Of a stretch of 24,817 bases of DNA, positions 1-7,608 are shown piece after piece. Under the pieces are notes generated by a model. The model had not been told where the DNA came from and did not search any database. It was given only the letters and a program-made list of their open reading frames with translations. Position 1 is the first letter of the stretch. The number at the start of each line of letters is the position of its first letter. The translations under genes were made by a program, and so were the position numbers. Origin of the DNA: an uncultured Actinomycetes bacterium (GTDB taxonomy: Bacteria > Actinomycetota > CALGFH01); assembly GCA_937881255.1 (NCBI GenBank), contig CALGFH010000162.1, positions 1 through 24,817 of the forward strand, written 5' to 3'.

Positions 1-1584
1 CCGGCGGTGGCCGCCCTGCGGGCCCGCAAGCATCGCGAGGACAAGCCGTTCGCGGTGATGGTGGCCGGCCTCGACGGCGCCAGGGCCCTCGGCCGGGTCG
101 ACCCGGTGGAGGCGGCCATGCTGGCCAGCCCCCGCCGCCCGATCGTCCTGCTGCGGCGCCTCGAGGGGACGGCCGTGGCCCGGGCGGTGGCCCCCGGGAA
201 CCGGTCGCTCGGGGTGATGCTGCCCTACACCCCGCTGCACCACCTGCTGCTGGCCGAGGTCGGGCGACCGGTCGTGCTCACCAGCGGGAACGTCTCCGAT
301 GAGCCGATCGCCTACCGGGACGAGGAGGCCAGGGAGCGGCTCGGCGGGATCGCCGACTGGTTCCTTGGCCACGACCGCCCGATCCACGTGCGGGCCGATG
401 ACTCGGTGGTGCGCGCCTTCGGCGGGCGCGAGCTGCCCCTGCGGCGCTCGCGGGGGTTCGCGCCCCAGCCGCTGGCCCTGCCCTGGCCGTTCCCCCGGCA
501 CGTGCTGGCCTGCGGGGCCGAGCTCAAGCACACCTTCTGCCTGGCCAAGGGGACCTACGCGTTCCTCTCCCACCACGTCGGCGACCTCGAGAACTACGAG
601 ACCTACCGATCCTTCACCGAGGGGGTCGGGCACTTCCGGCGCCTGTTCGCGGTCGAGCCGGAGGTGGTCGCCCACGACCTGCACCCCGAGTACCTGTCGA
701 CCAAGTACGCCCTGGAGCTGGACGGGGTCGAGCTGGAGGGCGTGCAGCACCACCACGCCCACGTGGCCGCCTGCCTGGCCGACAACGGCGAGCCCGGGCC
801 GGTGATCGGGGTCGCCTTCGACGGCCTCGGCTACGGCACCGACGGGACCATCTGGGGCGGGGAGCTGCTCACGGCCGACCTGGAGGGGTTCCGGCGGGCC
901 GGGCACCTGGAGGTGGTGGCCATGCCCGGCGGGACCGCGGCCATCAAGGAGCCGTGGCGGATGGCCGCCGCCTGGCTGGATGCCGCCTTCGCCGGGCAGG
1001 TCCCCGAGGGCCTGGCCGTGGCCGGGCGCAACCGGGACCGCTGGGAGCAGGTGGTCGGCCTGGCCCGCTCGGGCACGGCCTCACCGGCGACCTCGAGCGC
1101 CGGCCGCCTGTTCGACGCCGTGGCCGCCATCCTCGGGGTCCGGGACAGCGTCAACTACGAGGGCCAGGCGGCCGTCGAGCTGGAGCAGCTGGCCGACCCG
1201 GCCGAGACCGCCGCCTACCCCGCCGAGATCGACAAGGCCGACGGCGGCCTCCTGCGGCTGGCCGGGACCAGCCTGGTGCGCGCCGTCGCCGCCGAGCTCG
1301 AGGCGGGGGTCGCGCCCCCCCTGATCGCCGCCCGCTTCCACAACGGCCTGGCCGCCACCACCGTCGCCGCCTGCCAGGCCATCCGCGACGACACCGGCCT
1401 GACCACGGTCGCCCTCTCCGGCGGGGTCTTCCAGAACCTGCTCCTCCTGGAACGGACGGTCACGGCCCTTGAGCGGGCGGGCTTCCGGGTCCTGACCCAC
1501 TCCCGGGTCCCCCCGAACGACGGCGGCATCAGCCTCGGCCAGGCCGCCGTGGCCGGCGCCCGGCTACGAGCCTCGGGCGGCTAG
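1..1584 (+). CDS. hypF: HypF carbamoyltransferase, C-terminal part (5' truncated by window edge)
   Basis: HypF makes the cyanide ligands of the [NiFe] site: it transfers a carbamoyl group from carbamoyl phosphate to the C-terminal Cys of HypE. The reading frame is open from base 1, so the gene begins upstream; the N-terminal acylphosphatase and zinc-finger domains are outside the window. Visible are the end of the YrdC-like domain (RKHREDKPFAVM, LTSGNVSDEPI) and then the Kae1-like carbamoyltransferase domain, with CGAELKHTFCL, SHHVGDLENYET, AHDLHPEYLST, the metal-binding VQHHHAHVAACL, VAFDGLGYGTDG and ALSGGVFQN. About 527 residues are present of the usual 750-800. It is convergent with the minus-strand hyp operon, whose last gene stops 5 bp away. 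hypF is therefore on the opposite strand from hypACDE and must have its own promoter, outside this window. Confidence 0.96.
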   Translation, partial: PAVAALRARKHREDKPFAVMVAGLDGARALGRVDPVEAAMLASPRRPIVLLRRLEGTAVARAVAPGNRSLGVMLPYTPLHHLLLAEVGRPVVLTSGNVSDEPIAYRDEEARERLGGIADWFLGHDRPIHVRADDSVVRAFGGRELPLRRSRGFAPQPLALPWPFPRHVLACGAELKHTFCLAKGTYAFLSHHVGDLENYETYRSFTEGVGHFRRLFAVEPEVVAHDLHPEYLSTKYALELDGVELEGVQHHHAHVAACLADNGEPGPVIGVAFDGLGYGTDGTIWGGELLTADLEGFRRAGHLEVVAMPGGTAAIKEPWRMAAAWLDAAFAGQVPEGLAVAGRNRDRWEQVVGLARSGTASPATSSAGRLFDAVAAILGVRDSVNYEGQAAVELEQLADPAETAAYPAEIDKADGGLLRLAGTSLVRAVAAELEAGVAPPLIAARFHNGLAATTVAACQAIRDDTGLTTVALSGGVFQNLLLLERTVTALERAGFRVLTHSRVPPNDGGISLGQAAVAGARLRASGG

Positions 1585-1589
1585 GCGGA

Positions 1590-2018
1590 CTACCCGCCCT
1601 GGTCGCCGGCGGGCATGGTGGGGCCGCCGGACTCGGTCTCGTTGGGGTCGACCGAGGTCGAGTCGCGCTCGTCGGAGGTGCCGACCGGGCGGTCGGAGGC
1701 GCCCTTGGTGCCGGTCTCGTCGCGCCCCGGCTCGTCCTCCTGCTTGTCGACGTCCTCGCCGCGGCGGGTCATGCTGACCCCGACCCCGAGCGGGGATTCG
1801 GCGTCCATGTCGGTCGGGGGGACCCCCTCGCGCTCCTCGTCGGAGATCTCCCGGCCCGGGCCGGGGGGGACCTCGTCGGCGCCGTGGAACACCTTCTCGG
1901 TGTGCTCCTCGTAGCCGTCCTTCATCTCGGTCTGGCGGCCCTCGTACGGCGGCACCAGCCCGCCCGGCTCCTGCTCCCCGGCCGGCTGCACCTGCTCGAT
2001 CTCCTCGCGCTCGTCCAT
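1590..2018 (-). CDS. Small acidic, probably disordered protein at the end of the hydrogenase operon
   Basis: A 142-residue protein, very rich in Glu, Asp, Gly, Pro, Ser and Thr, with almost no hydrophobic stretches; it is probably intrinsically disordered and soluble. No catalytic motif is visible. The ATG at 2018 is preceded by AAAGGGG with a 6-nt spacer, and the gene begins 12 nt after the hypE stop, so it is probably co-transcribed with hypE. The C-terminal half (MTRRGEDVDKQE, EPGRDETGTKG, GTSDERDSTSVDP) looks like a motif-bearing short family I recall from soil actinobacteria, but I cannot name a family or function. Its position after hypE may be incidental. I am fairly sure the gene is real because of its ribosome binding site and its non-random acidic composition. 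Confidence 0.7.
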   Translation of the reverse strand: MDEREEIEQVQPAGEQEPGGLVPPYEGRQTEMKDGYEEHTEKVFHGADEVPPGPGREISDEEREGVPPTDMDAESPLGVGVSMTRRGEDVDKQEDEPGRDETGTKGASDRPVGTSDERDSTSVDPNETESGGPTMPAGDQGG

Positions 2019-2030
2019 GCCCAGCCCCTT

Positions 2031-3131
2031 TCAGCAGATCCGTGGCAGGGGGTCCCCGACCAGGAGGTCGACGATCCGGGTCCCGCCGAACGACGTCTTC
2101 AGCAGCACGAGGCCGGGCGGGTCGTCCCTGACCCGGCCGATGACGGCGGCGCCCTCGCCCAGGGGGTGGGAGCGCAGCGCGCCCATGGCCGCGTCGACCT
2201 GGTCGCCGTCCACGACCGCGACCAGCCGGCCCTCGCAGGCCACGTACAGGGGGTCGATACCGAGCAGCTCGCAGGCCCCGCGGACGTCCGGGCGGACCGG
2301 GACCGCCTCCTCCTCGACCACCACCGCGACCCCGGCCGCCCTGGCCACCTCGTTGCAGATGGTGGCGACCCCGCCGCGGGTCGCGTCGCGCAGGCCCCGG
2401 ACCCCCGGGGCGGCGTCCAGCAGCCGCTCGACCAGCTCGTTGAGCGGGGCCGTGTCCGAGGTGACCTCGGACTCGATGTCCAGCTCGCCCCTGGCCAGCA
2501 TGACGGTGATGCCGTGCTCGCCGATCGGCCCGGACACGATCACCGCGTCGCCGGGCCGGGCGGTGGCGATCCCCAGCTCCAGCGGGCGCTCGATCACCCC
2601 GACCCCGGCGGTGTTGACGTAGCAGCCGTCGGCCTTGCCCCGCTGCACCACCTTGGTGTCGCCGGTGACGATCTGGACCCCGGCCCGCTCGGCCGCGGCG
2701 GCCATGGAGCCGACGATCCGCTCCAGGTCGGCCACCGGGAACCCCTCCTCGAGGATGAACCCGGCCGACAGCCACAGCGGCCTGGCCCCGCTCACCGCCA
2801 GGTCGTTGACGGTCCCGTTGACGGCCAGGTCGCCGATGTCGCCGCCGGGGAAGAACAGCGGCGACACCACATAGGAGTCGGTGGTGAAGGCCAGCCGCCC
2901 GCCGTGGGCGGCCAGCACGGCCCCGTCCTCCAGCGGCGCCAGCAGCGGGTTGGCGAACGCCTCCAGGAACACGGCCTCGATCAGCGTCTGGGTCGCCTTG
3001 CCGCCCGACCCGTGCGACAGGGTGATCCGCTCCTCCTTGAGCTTGGCCTTGCGGGCGCGCGCCTTCTCGATCCGCTGGAGGACCTGCTCCTCGCGGCTCA
3101 GCTCCTGGTACCGCTGGTGCTGCGAGGTCAC
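2031..3131 (-). CDS. hypE: HypE, carbamoyl dehydratase of [NiFe]-hydrogenase maturation
   Basis: HypE dehydrates the carbamoyl group that HypF places on its C-terminal Cys to a thiocyanate, which supplies CN- to the Fe held by HypC-HypD. The 366-residue protein has the PurM-like ATP-binding fold: SHGSGGKATQTLI near the start, DGAVLAAHGGRLAFTTDSYVVSP, GDIGDLAVNGTVNDLAVSGA, TGDTKVV, DATRGGVATICNE, and the diagnostic C-terminal PRIC whose last residue is the acceptor Cys. The start is set to GTG at 3131: it overlaps the hypD stop as GTGA, and AAGGAGG (complement of 3142-3148) lies 10 nt upstream. This gives a charged, helical extension of about 37 residues before the conserved core; no alternative start lies closer to the core. 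Confidence 0.95.
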   Translation of the reverse strand: MTSQHQRYQELSREEQVLQRIEKARARKAKLKEERITLSHGSGGKATQTLIEAVFLEAFANPLLAPLEDGAVLAAHGGRLAFTTDSYVVSPLFFPGGDIGDLAVNGTVNDLAVSGARPLWLSAGFILEEGFPVADLERIVGSMAAAAERAGVQIVTGDTKVVQRGKADGCYVNTAGVGVIERPLELGIATARPGDAVIVSGPIGEHGITVMLARGELDIESEVTSDTAPLNELVERLLDAAPGVRGLRDATRGGVATICNEVARAAGVAVVVEEEAVPVRPDVRGACELLGIDPLYVACEGRLVAVVDGDQVDAAMGALRSHPLGEGAAVIGRVRDDPPGLVLLKTSFGGTRIVDLLVGDPLPRIC

Positions 3132-4255
3132 GACCTGGTCGCCTCCTTGACCCGCTCGCGGGTGAAGCGGCCGAAGTTGTAGTAGGCGGCGCAGGCCCCC
3201 TCGGGCGAGACCATGCAGGTGCCGATGGGCGTCTCGGGGGTGCAGGCGGTGCCGAAGACCTTGCACTCCCAGGGCTTGAGCACGCCCTTGAGGACCTCGC
3301 CGCACTGGCAGGCCTTGGGGTCGGCGACCCGCACCCCGGGGACCAGGAACTGCCGCTCGGCGTCGAAGCTCGCGTACTCCTCGCGCACCCGCAGGGCCGA
3401 GTGGGAGATGAAGCCGAGCCCGCGCCACTCGAAGTAGGGGCGCAGCTCCATGACCTCGTTGATGACCTCGAGGGCCTTGAGGTTGCCGTCCCAGGGCACC
3501 ACCCGCGAGTACTGGTTCTCGACCTCGGAGCGACCCTCCTGCAGCTGGAGCATCAGCATGTAGATCGACTGGAGCAGGTCCAGCGGCTCGAACCCGGCGC
3601 AGACCAGCGGCTTGCCGTAGTCGCGGGCGATGAACTCGTACGGCCGGCAGCCGATCACCGTCGACACGTGCCCCGGCCCGATGAAGCCGTCCAGGCGCAG
3701 GTCGGGCGAGTCGAGGATGGCCTTGATGGCCGGGATGATGGTGACGTGGTTGCAGAAGATCGAGAAGTTCTCGATCCCGACGGCCTTGGCCCGGAGCACG
3801 GTCATGGCGCTGGAGGGGGCGGTGGTCTCGAACCCGATGGCCATGAACACGACCCGCTTGTCCGGGTTCTGCTTGGCGATCTTCAGGCTGTCCAGGGGCG
3901 AGTAGACCATCCGGATGTCGGCGCCCCTGGCGGTGGCGTCGAAGAAGGCGCCGTTGCTGCCCGGGACCCGCATCATGTCCCCGAACGAGGTCATGATCAC
4001 GTCCGGCTGCTGGGCGATGAAGATGGCGTCGTCCACCCGGCCCATGGGGATCACGCAGACCGGGCAGCCCGGCCCGTGGACCAGGGTGATGCTCTCGGGC
4101 AGGTAGTCCTCGAGGCCGTGCTTGTAGATGGTGTGGGTGTGGCCGCCGCACACCTCCATGAACTTGTACTGCCGGCCCGGCTCGCACAGGGCGGCGATCT
4201 GGGCGGCCAGGGCCTGGGCCTTCTCGGCGTCGCGGAACTCGTCGACGAAGCGCAC
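3128..4255 (-). CDS. hypD: HypD, Fe-S scaffold protein of [NiFe]-hydrogenase maturation
   Basis: With HypC, HypD forms the scaffold on which Fe(CN)2CO is assembled. All family motifs are present in order: CGGHTHTIYKHGL, HGPGCPVCV, MTSFGDMMRVPGS, FMAIGFETTAPS, FCNHVT, GFIGPGHVSTVIG, and the C-terminal Cys-rich region CQCGEVLKG / ECKVFG / CTPETPIGTCMVSPEGAC that supplies [4Fe-4S] ligands. The 375-residue length is normal. The start is GTG at 4255 with GAGGAGG 7 nt upstream; the gene lies 17 nt after hypC. Its last codons contain the hypE ribosome binding site and start, so the two are probably translationally coupled. Confidence 0.97.
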   Translation of the reverse strand: MRFVDEFRDAEKAQALAAQIAALCEPGRQYKFMEVCGGHTHTIYKHGLEDYLPESITLVHGPGCPVCVIPMGRVDDAIFIAQQPDVIMTSFGDMMRVPGSNGAFFDATARGADIRMVYSPLDSLKIAKQNPDKRVVFMAIGFETTAPSSAMTVLRAKAVGIENFSIFCNHVTIIPAIKAILDSPDLRLDGFIGPGHVSTVIGCRPYEFIARDYGKPLVCAGFEPLDLLQSIYMLMLQLQEGRSEVENQYSRVVPWDGNLKALEVINEVMELRPYFEWRGLGFISHSALRVREEYASFDAERQFLVPGVRVADPKACQCGEVLKGVLKPWECKVFGTACTPETPIGTCMVSPEGACAAYYNFGRFTRERVKEATRS

Positions 4256-4272
4256 GCTGCGGCCTCCTCTCG

Positions 4273-4545
4273 CTACTCGATCTTGGAGTCGGCCAGGGCG
4301 GCCAGCTCGTCGGCGTAGGCCTGGCCGATCCCCTCGAGGAAGTCGAGGGCGGCCTTGGCCTCCTCCTCGTCGATCTTGGACAGGGCGAAGCCGACGTGGA
4401 TCAGCACCCAGTCGCCCGGCTCCAGCTTCTCGTCCTCGAGCAGGCCGATGTTGATCGCCCGCTTGACCCCGCTGACGTCGACCTTGGCCAGGTCGGGGCG
4501 GTCGTCCATGAACTCGACGATCTCACCCGGGATGCCTAGACACAT
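4273..4545 (-). CDS. hypC: HypC hydrogenase maturation chaperone
   Basis: A 90-residue HypC/HybG family chaperone. It carries the diagnostic N-terminus MCLGIPG, in which the N-terminal Cys2 binds iron and the large-subunit precursor, followed by the OB-fold core (VDVSGVKRAINIGLL ... PGDWVLIHVGFALSKID). It partners HypD in Fe(CN)2CO assembly and delivers the unit to the large subunit. The ATG at 4545 is preceded by GGAGG with a 6-nt spacer. The first 23 nt overlap the 3' end of hypA in another frame. A second, divergent HypC-like gene lies at 12656-12886, so this copy is the canonical one. Confidence 0.96.
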   Translation of the reverse strand: MCLGIPGEIVEFMDDRPDLAKVDVSGVKRAINIGLLEDEKLEPGDWVLIHVGFALSKIDEEEAKAALDFLEGIGQAYADELAALADSKIE

Positions 4546-4882
4546 CTTCTTCCTCCACGTGGATGGCCTCCAGGATCAGCTCGTCGCCGCCCTTGGTCTC
4601 CAGATCGAGCCCGCCGCACGCCGAGCAGGCGGCGAGGGCGTCGGTGGCCTCGGCCTCGTGCCCGCAGTCCAGGCAGGTGACCCGCACCGGCACGACCACC
4701 AGGTCGACGGCCGCGCCGTCGGCCACCGTGCCCTGGGACACCAGCGCGAACGACTGGTCGAAGGCCGAGTCGACCACCCGGTGCCGCGCCCCCACCCGGA
4801 CCCGGACGCGGGTCACGCGGCGACCGGCGGCCCGCCGCTCCACCGCCTCGAGGATGCCCTCGCACAGGCCCAGCTCGTGCAA
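4523..4882 (-). CDS. hypA: HypA nickel metallochaperone (TTG start)
   Basis: HypA hands nickel to the hydrogenase large subunit. The protein starts M-H-E-L-G-L-C-E-G-I, where His2 and the N-terminal amine bind nickel in the family. A zinc site is formed by C70-x2-C73 and C86-x2-C89 (VTCLDCG / CSACGG). The length of 119 residues is typical. The start was placed at TTG 4882 because it gives the family-invariant MHE N-terminus and has GGGAGG 5 nt upstream. A GTG at 4897 that overlaps the stop of the upstream microprotein (GTGA) is in frame, but it would add five residues and destroy the amine/His2 nickel site. The 3' end overlaps hypC by 23 nt. No hypB GTPase partner is visible in the window. 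Confidence 0.92.
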   Translation of the reverse strand: MHELGLCEGILEAVERRAAGRRVTRVRVRVGARHRVVDSAFDQSFALVSQGTVADGAAVDLVVVPVRVTCLDCGHEAEATDALAACSACGGLDLETKGGDELILEAIHVEEEDVSRHPG

Positions 4883-4893
4883 CGCGCCCTCCC

Positions 4894-4998
4894 TCACATC
4901 TGACGGATCTTGAAGTAGCGGGCGAGGTCCGGTACCGACTTGCGCAGGACCGCGACCAGGCCGACCAGCGCGGCGCCAAGCACCACCCGGCGAAGCAT
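4894..4998 (-). CDS. 34-residue single-pass membrane microprotein (DUF6893-like)
   Basis: A short gene between the maturation protease and hypA. Its product begins MLRRVVLGAALVGLVAVL, a positively charged end followed by a hydrophobic helix of about 14 residues, then a Pro-Asp and a basic tail RYFKIRQM at the C terminus. The pattern (one helix, then S-x-P-D-x-x-R-Y-x-K-I-R-x-M) matches, from memory, the tiny actinobacterial family annotated DUF6893. The ATG at 4998 has AAGGGGGG 6 nt upstream; an alternative ATG at 5004 would overlap the protease stop as ATGA and add two residues. The last codons ATG-TGA touch the hypA leader. The fit of spacing, ribosome binding site and composition supports a real gene. 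It is probably membrane-inserted; its role in hydrogenase assembly or anchoring is unknown. Confidence 0.78.
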   Translation of the reverse strand: MLRRVVLGAALVGLVAVLRKSVPDLARYFKIRQM

Positions 4999-5000
4999 GC

Positions 5001-5519
5001 TCATCCCCCCTTCCCGCTCTCGTGCTCACCGATCAGCTCGCGGACGACGGCCATGGCCTGGTCGACCGCGCCCGCCACCGGCGGGCTGAGCCCCATCCGC
5101 TCCGACACCTCGGCCGGCTCGCAGCCGACCACGAGCAGCTTCGGGATGTCGCCACCCAGGGCCTTGAGCAGGGCGAACACCGCGTCCGGCTCCATGCCGT
5201 GGGCGTCGACCAGCACCCCTGTCCCGTCCTCGACGGCCGGGTCGGGCTCGCCGTCCAGGTCGGGCTCGATCACGTACACCGTTCCCGGCGCCTCCCCGCG
5301 GGGCGAGGCGTCGACCAGGATCGCCGCCTCGTAGCCTTCCAGCAGCTCGTAGGCCAGGTGGACGCCCCGGATGCCGAAGTCCCCGACCCGGACCCAGCCG
5401 GGCAGGGTCTCGCCGGCCAGCCGCCTGGCCACCTCGACCCCGAACCCGTCGTCGCCCAGGAACACGTTGCCCACCCCGGCGACCAGGACCCTGGGCCGCG
5501 GCTCGGCGGACAGGCTCAT
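5001..5519 (-). CDS. Hydrogenase maturation endopeptidase (HupD/HyaD family)
   Basis: A nickel-dependent aspartic-type protease that removes the C-terminal peptide of the hydrogenase large subunit after metal insertion. The 172-residue protein has the family N-terminus VLVAGVGNVFLGDDGFG (acidic ligand near D24), VRVGDFGIRGVHLAYELL, AAILVDASPRG (D70, equivalent to the central Asp ligand), VDAHGMEP (H107, the His ligand) and a late VVGCEPAEVSERMGLSPPV segment. All three metal-ligand positions are kept, so it should be active. The ATG at 5519 overlaps the upstream stop as ATGA. The expected substrate is the large subunit at 9133-10908, which retains a 21-residue tail after its last metal-site motif. 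Confidence 0.95.
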   Translation of the reverse strand: MSLSAEPRPRVLVAGVGNVFLGDDGFGVEVARRLAGETLPGWVRVGDFGIRGVHLAYELLEGYEAAILVDASPRGEAPGTVYVIEPDLDGEPDPAVEDGTGVLVDAHGMEPDAVFALLKALGGDIPKLLVVGCEPAEVSERMGLSPPVAGAVDQAMAVVRELIGEHESGKGG

Positions 5520-6970
5520 CGGGGCTCGACCTCGTCGGGCGAGAAGTACAGGTAGCGGCCGTGCCAGCGCTGCAGGTCGGCCGCCGGGTCCTCGTCCAGG
5601 GTGACGGCCAGGTGGCGGTTGCCGTCGACGTCCAGGAACACCGCCTCGACGGTGGCCAGCCGGCCGGCCAGGAACATGTCCTGGGCGTCGGCCCGGCGCT
5701 GGCCCGGGCGCAGGCAGACCCGGCTCCCCTTGGCCACGGTGACCCCGGCCACCACCACCCCGTCGGTCTCCGGCGACACCGTCCGGTCCGCCCCCGGGTC
5801 CCACCACGGCACCAGCCCGGGGTCTGTGGACAGCCGGTCGCCCCCTGCCCCACCGTCGGCTACCCTCCCGGTAGGGGCCCCATCCACCGGCGGGTGGGGC
5901 TCCGGCGTGCCGGGATCGCCGGCCTCGACACCCTCGACCCCCTCGAGGTAGCGGACGGCGCCGTGGAGGCGCTCCAGCAGCTCGGGGGGCATGCTGTCGA
6001 CCCGGTCGATGATCGCCGCCGCCCGCTCGTCGGTCGCCCTGGCCTCGCGCTTCTCGGCCTCGGTGAGGGCCATGGTGCGCAGGGTCAGGATCTCGTCGAT
6101 CTCGGTGGCGTCGAACAGGTCGCCCGGGCTCTCGGGGGCGATGGTCGGGTGGTCGTAGAGGATGATCGGCGAGGACAGCATGGCGTCGCGCCGGCCCTCG
6201 TCGCCGATCAGCACCGGCCAGGTGTGGAGGTTGCGGCAGGCCTCGGCGGCCGGCTTGGCCCACTCCGGCGGGTCGAGCAGGGACAGGAACACCCCCTGGT
6301 CGATCCCGAGCAGGCTGTGGGCCGCGACCAGCGAGTGCCGCAGGGCCACGCTCCGGTCGGCGGTCGGGTCGTTCCAGGCGCTGGCGTTCTCCAGCCCGAG
6401 GCGCAGCCGGACCAGGCCGTAGGGCCCCTCCAGGCGCTCGGCCGACAGCCTGACCGACCCCATGACCGGCCAGCGGTGGCGCACCGTCCGCCCGGCCAGC
6501 CGGCCGGCCACGGTGTGGACGGGCTCGACCCGGCGACCCCCCGGGCGCTCGAACGGCGTGGCCAGCTCGCCGGCCAGCAGCCGGGCCAGCGGGACCTCGA
6601 CGGTCACCTCCTGCTCGGTGGCCTCGTCCCAGGGGACCAGCTCGGAGCCGTCGACCGGCAGGCTGGCGACCTCGTTGAAGGTCCCGGCCTCGACGTCGAC
6701 CGCCTCGACCGTCTTGGACTGCACGTGCAGGAACCGGACCAGCACCCGGACCACGGTGGAGCCCTCGGGCTCGAGCAGGCACTCGGTCTGGGTCGACCAG
6801 GGCTCGTCGGGGCCGCTCTCGCTCCACAGCCGGGGCATCAGCACCCCGAACTGCCAGCGGGCCTGGTTCTTGGCCGCCGAGGCCCGGTAGGGATACAGCA
6901 GGTAGCCCTCGTAGAGGACGGCGTCGGCCACCTTGCGGGCCAGCTCGAAGGACGGGAAGGGCGCGCTCAC
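5516..6970 (-). CDS. 484-residue conserved hydrogenase-cluster protein of unknown function
   Basis: I do not recognise a named family. The start is GTG at 6970, overlapping the upstream stop as GTGA. There is no signal peptide, transmembrane segment or Cys motif, so it is probably cytoplasmic. The N-terminal part (about residues 1-340) is a mixed alpha/beta region, with FLHVQSKTVEAVDV, HRWPVMGSVRLSAERL and FLSLLDPPEWAKPAAEACRNLHTWPVLIG. The latter part of that region resembles proteins I recall encoded next to DUF6084/DUF5947 genes in actinobacterial hhy operons. A Gly/Pro/Asp-rich linker (about residues 350-395) separates it from a C-terminal domain of about 90 residues (GSRVCLRPGQRRADAQDMFLAG ... 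HLAVTLDEDP ... RYLYFSPDEVEP). The linker contains one copy of a 46-bp element that also occurs in the MFS gene at 20934-22319. The position between accessory and protease genes suggests an assembly role; that is inference. Confidence 0.88.
   Translation of the reverse strand: MSAPFPSFELARKVADAVLYEGYLLYPYRASAAKNQARWQFGVLMPRLWSESGPDEPWSTQTECLLEPEGSTVVRVLVRFLHVQSKTVEAVDVEAGTFNEVASLPVDGSELVPWDEATEQEVTVEVPLARLLAGELATPFERPGGRRVEPVHTVAGRLAGRTVRHRWPVMGSVRLSAERLEGPYGLVRLRLGLENASAWNDPTADRSVALRHSLVAAHSLLGIDQGVFLSLLDPPEWAKPAAEACRNLHTWPVLIGDEGRRDAMLSSPIILYDHPTIAPESPGDLFDATEIDEILTLRTMALTEAEKREARATDERAAAIIDRVDSMPPELLERLHGAVRYLEGVEGVEAGDPGTPEPHPPVDGAPTGRVADGGAGGDRLSTDPGLVPWWDPGADRTVSPETDGVVVAGVTVAKGSRVCLRPGQRRADAQDMFLAGRLATVEAVFLDVDGNRHLAVTLDEDPAADLQRWHGRYLYFSPDEVEPR
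5824..5869 (-). repeat. Dispersed 46-bp in-gene element, copy A
   Basis: This lies in the linker of the 484-residue hydrogenase-cluster protein (residues about 368-384). It aligns without gaps to copy B at 21578-21623: 9/9 matches in CTGTGGACA, 5/7 in the next block, 13/14 in TCGGCTACnCTCCC, and 6/16 in the middle, 33/46 in all. On the gene strand it encodes G-R-V-A-D-x5-D-R-L-S-T-D-P. A short inverted repeat CTACC/GGTAG (5860-5874) follows. Confidence 0.6.
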
Positions 6971-7608
6971 TGCTTGGCCTCCCCGGCCTCTTTGAACAGC
7001 GCCTCCAGGGCGTCGTCCCAGGTCGGCAGGGCCCGGACGGCCTTGAAGCGCTGCAGCGAGTCGAGCGTGTCGCGGCGCACCCGGATCCAGCCGGCCCCCG
7101 GGAAGAAGCGGTCCATGATCTCGCGCCACACCGCCACCGGCAGCCGGTAGCTGGCCTCCTTGTGCCAGGGCACCTGGCCGACCGAGAAGCCGCTGAGCCC
7201 CTTGGTGAACACCGTCCCGCTGAACAGCAGCAGCAGCGGCACCTCGCCGTCGCCGAGGGCGTGCAGGTACTTGGAGGCGGCCACCTCGAAGTCGTAGGTG
7301 CAGGGGACCGGCAGGTCGATCTCGAGGCTGCCGGTGAAGCTGGGCACCATCAGCGAGACGGTGGCGAACTGCATCGGCTTGAGGGTGTCGCCCCAGCGGG
7401 GCGGCTCGCCGAACAGCTCCAGCAGCCCGTCGGCCTCCTCGGGCGAGTAGCGGCGCCGCTGGGGCTCGATGCGGATCTGGCAGCGCAGGGCGATCGCGTG
7501 GACCTGGGCCCCGGTGGTCTCCGAGATCCGCAGCTTGAGCTGGAGGGTGGGGACGGCCGCGTAGCGGTCGGCCTGGGCGTCGATGCAGTCGAAGACGAGG
7601 TCGGTCAT
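6967..7608 (-). CDS. DUF6084-like hydrogenase accessory protein
   Basis: A 213-residue protein starting MTDLVFDCIDAQADRYAAVPTLQLKLRISE. The pattern of an all-beta N-terminal half (LKLRISETTGAQVHAIALRCQIRIEPQRR), a middle FGEPPRWGDTLKPMQFATVSLMVP and a later PLLLLFSGTVF is what I recall for the family called DUF6084, which is encoded in actinobacterial hydrogenase loci. The function is not established. There is no signal peptide or metal-binding motif. The ATG at 7608 overlaps the preceding stop as ATGA, and its own stop overlaps the next start as GTGA, so production is probably stoichiometrically coupled to its neighbours. The family name is from memory; the operon membership is read directly from the sequence. 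Confidence 0.9.
   Translation of the reverse strand: MTDLVFDCIDAQADRYAAVPTLQLKLRISETTGAQVHAIALRCQIRIEPQRRRYSPEEADGLLELFGEPPRWGDTLKPMQFATVSLMVPSFTGSLEIDLPVPCTYDFEVAASKYLHALGDGEVPLLLLFSGTVFTKGLSGFSVGQVPWHKEASYRLPVAVWREIMDRFFPGAGWIRVRRDTLDSLQRFKAVRALPTWDDALEALFKEAGEAKQ

Noticed and set aside
1884..3182. Long plus-strand open frame (432 codons) opposite hypE
   Set aside because: Antisense to hypE with low-complexity, His/Asp/Gly-rich composition; a by-product of high GC codon bias.
5561..7150. Long plus-strand open frame (529 codons) opposite the 484-residue gene
   Set aside because: Same antisense artefact; no domain, and the minus frame has overlapping starts and ribosome signals on both sides.
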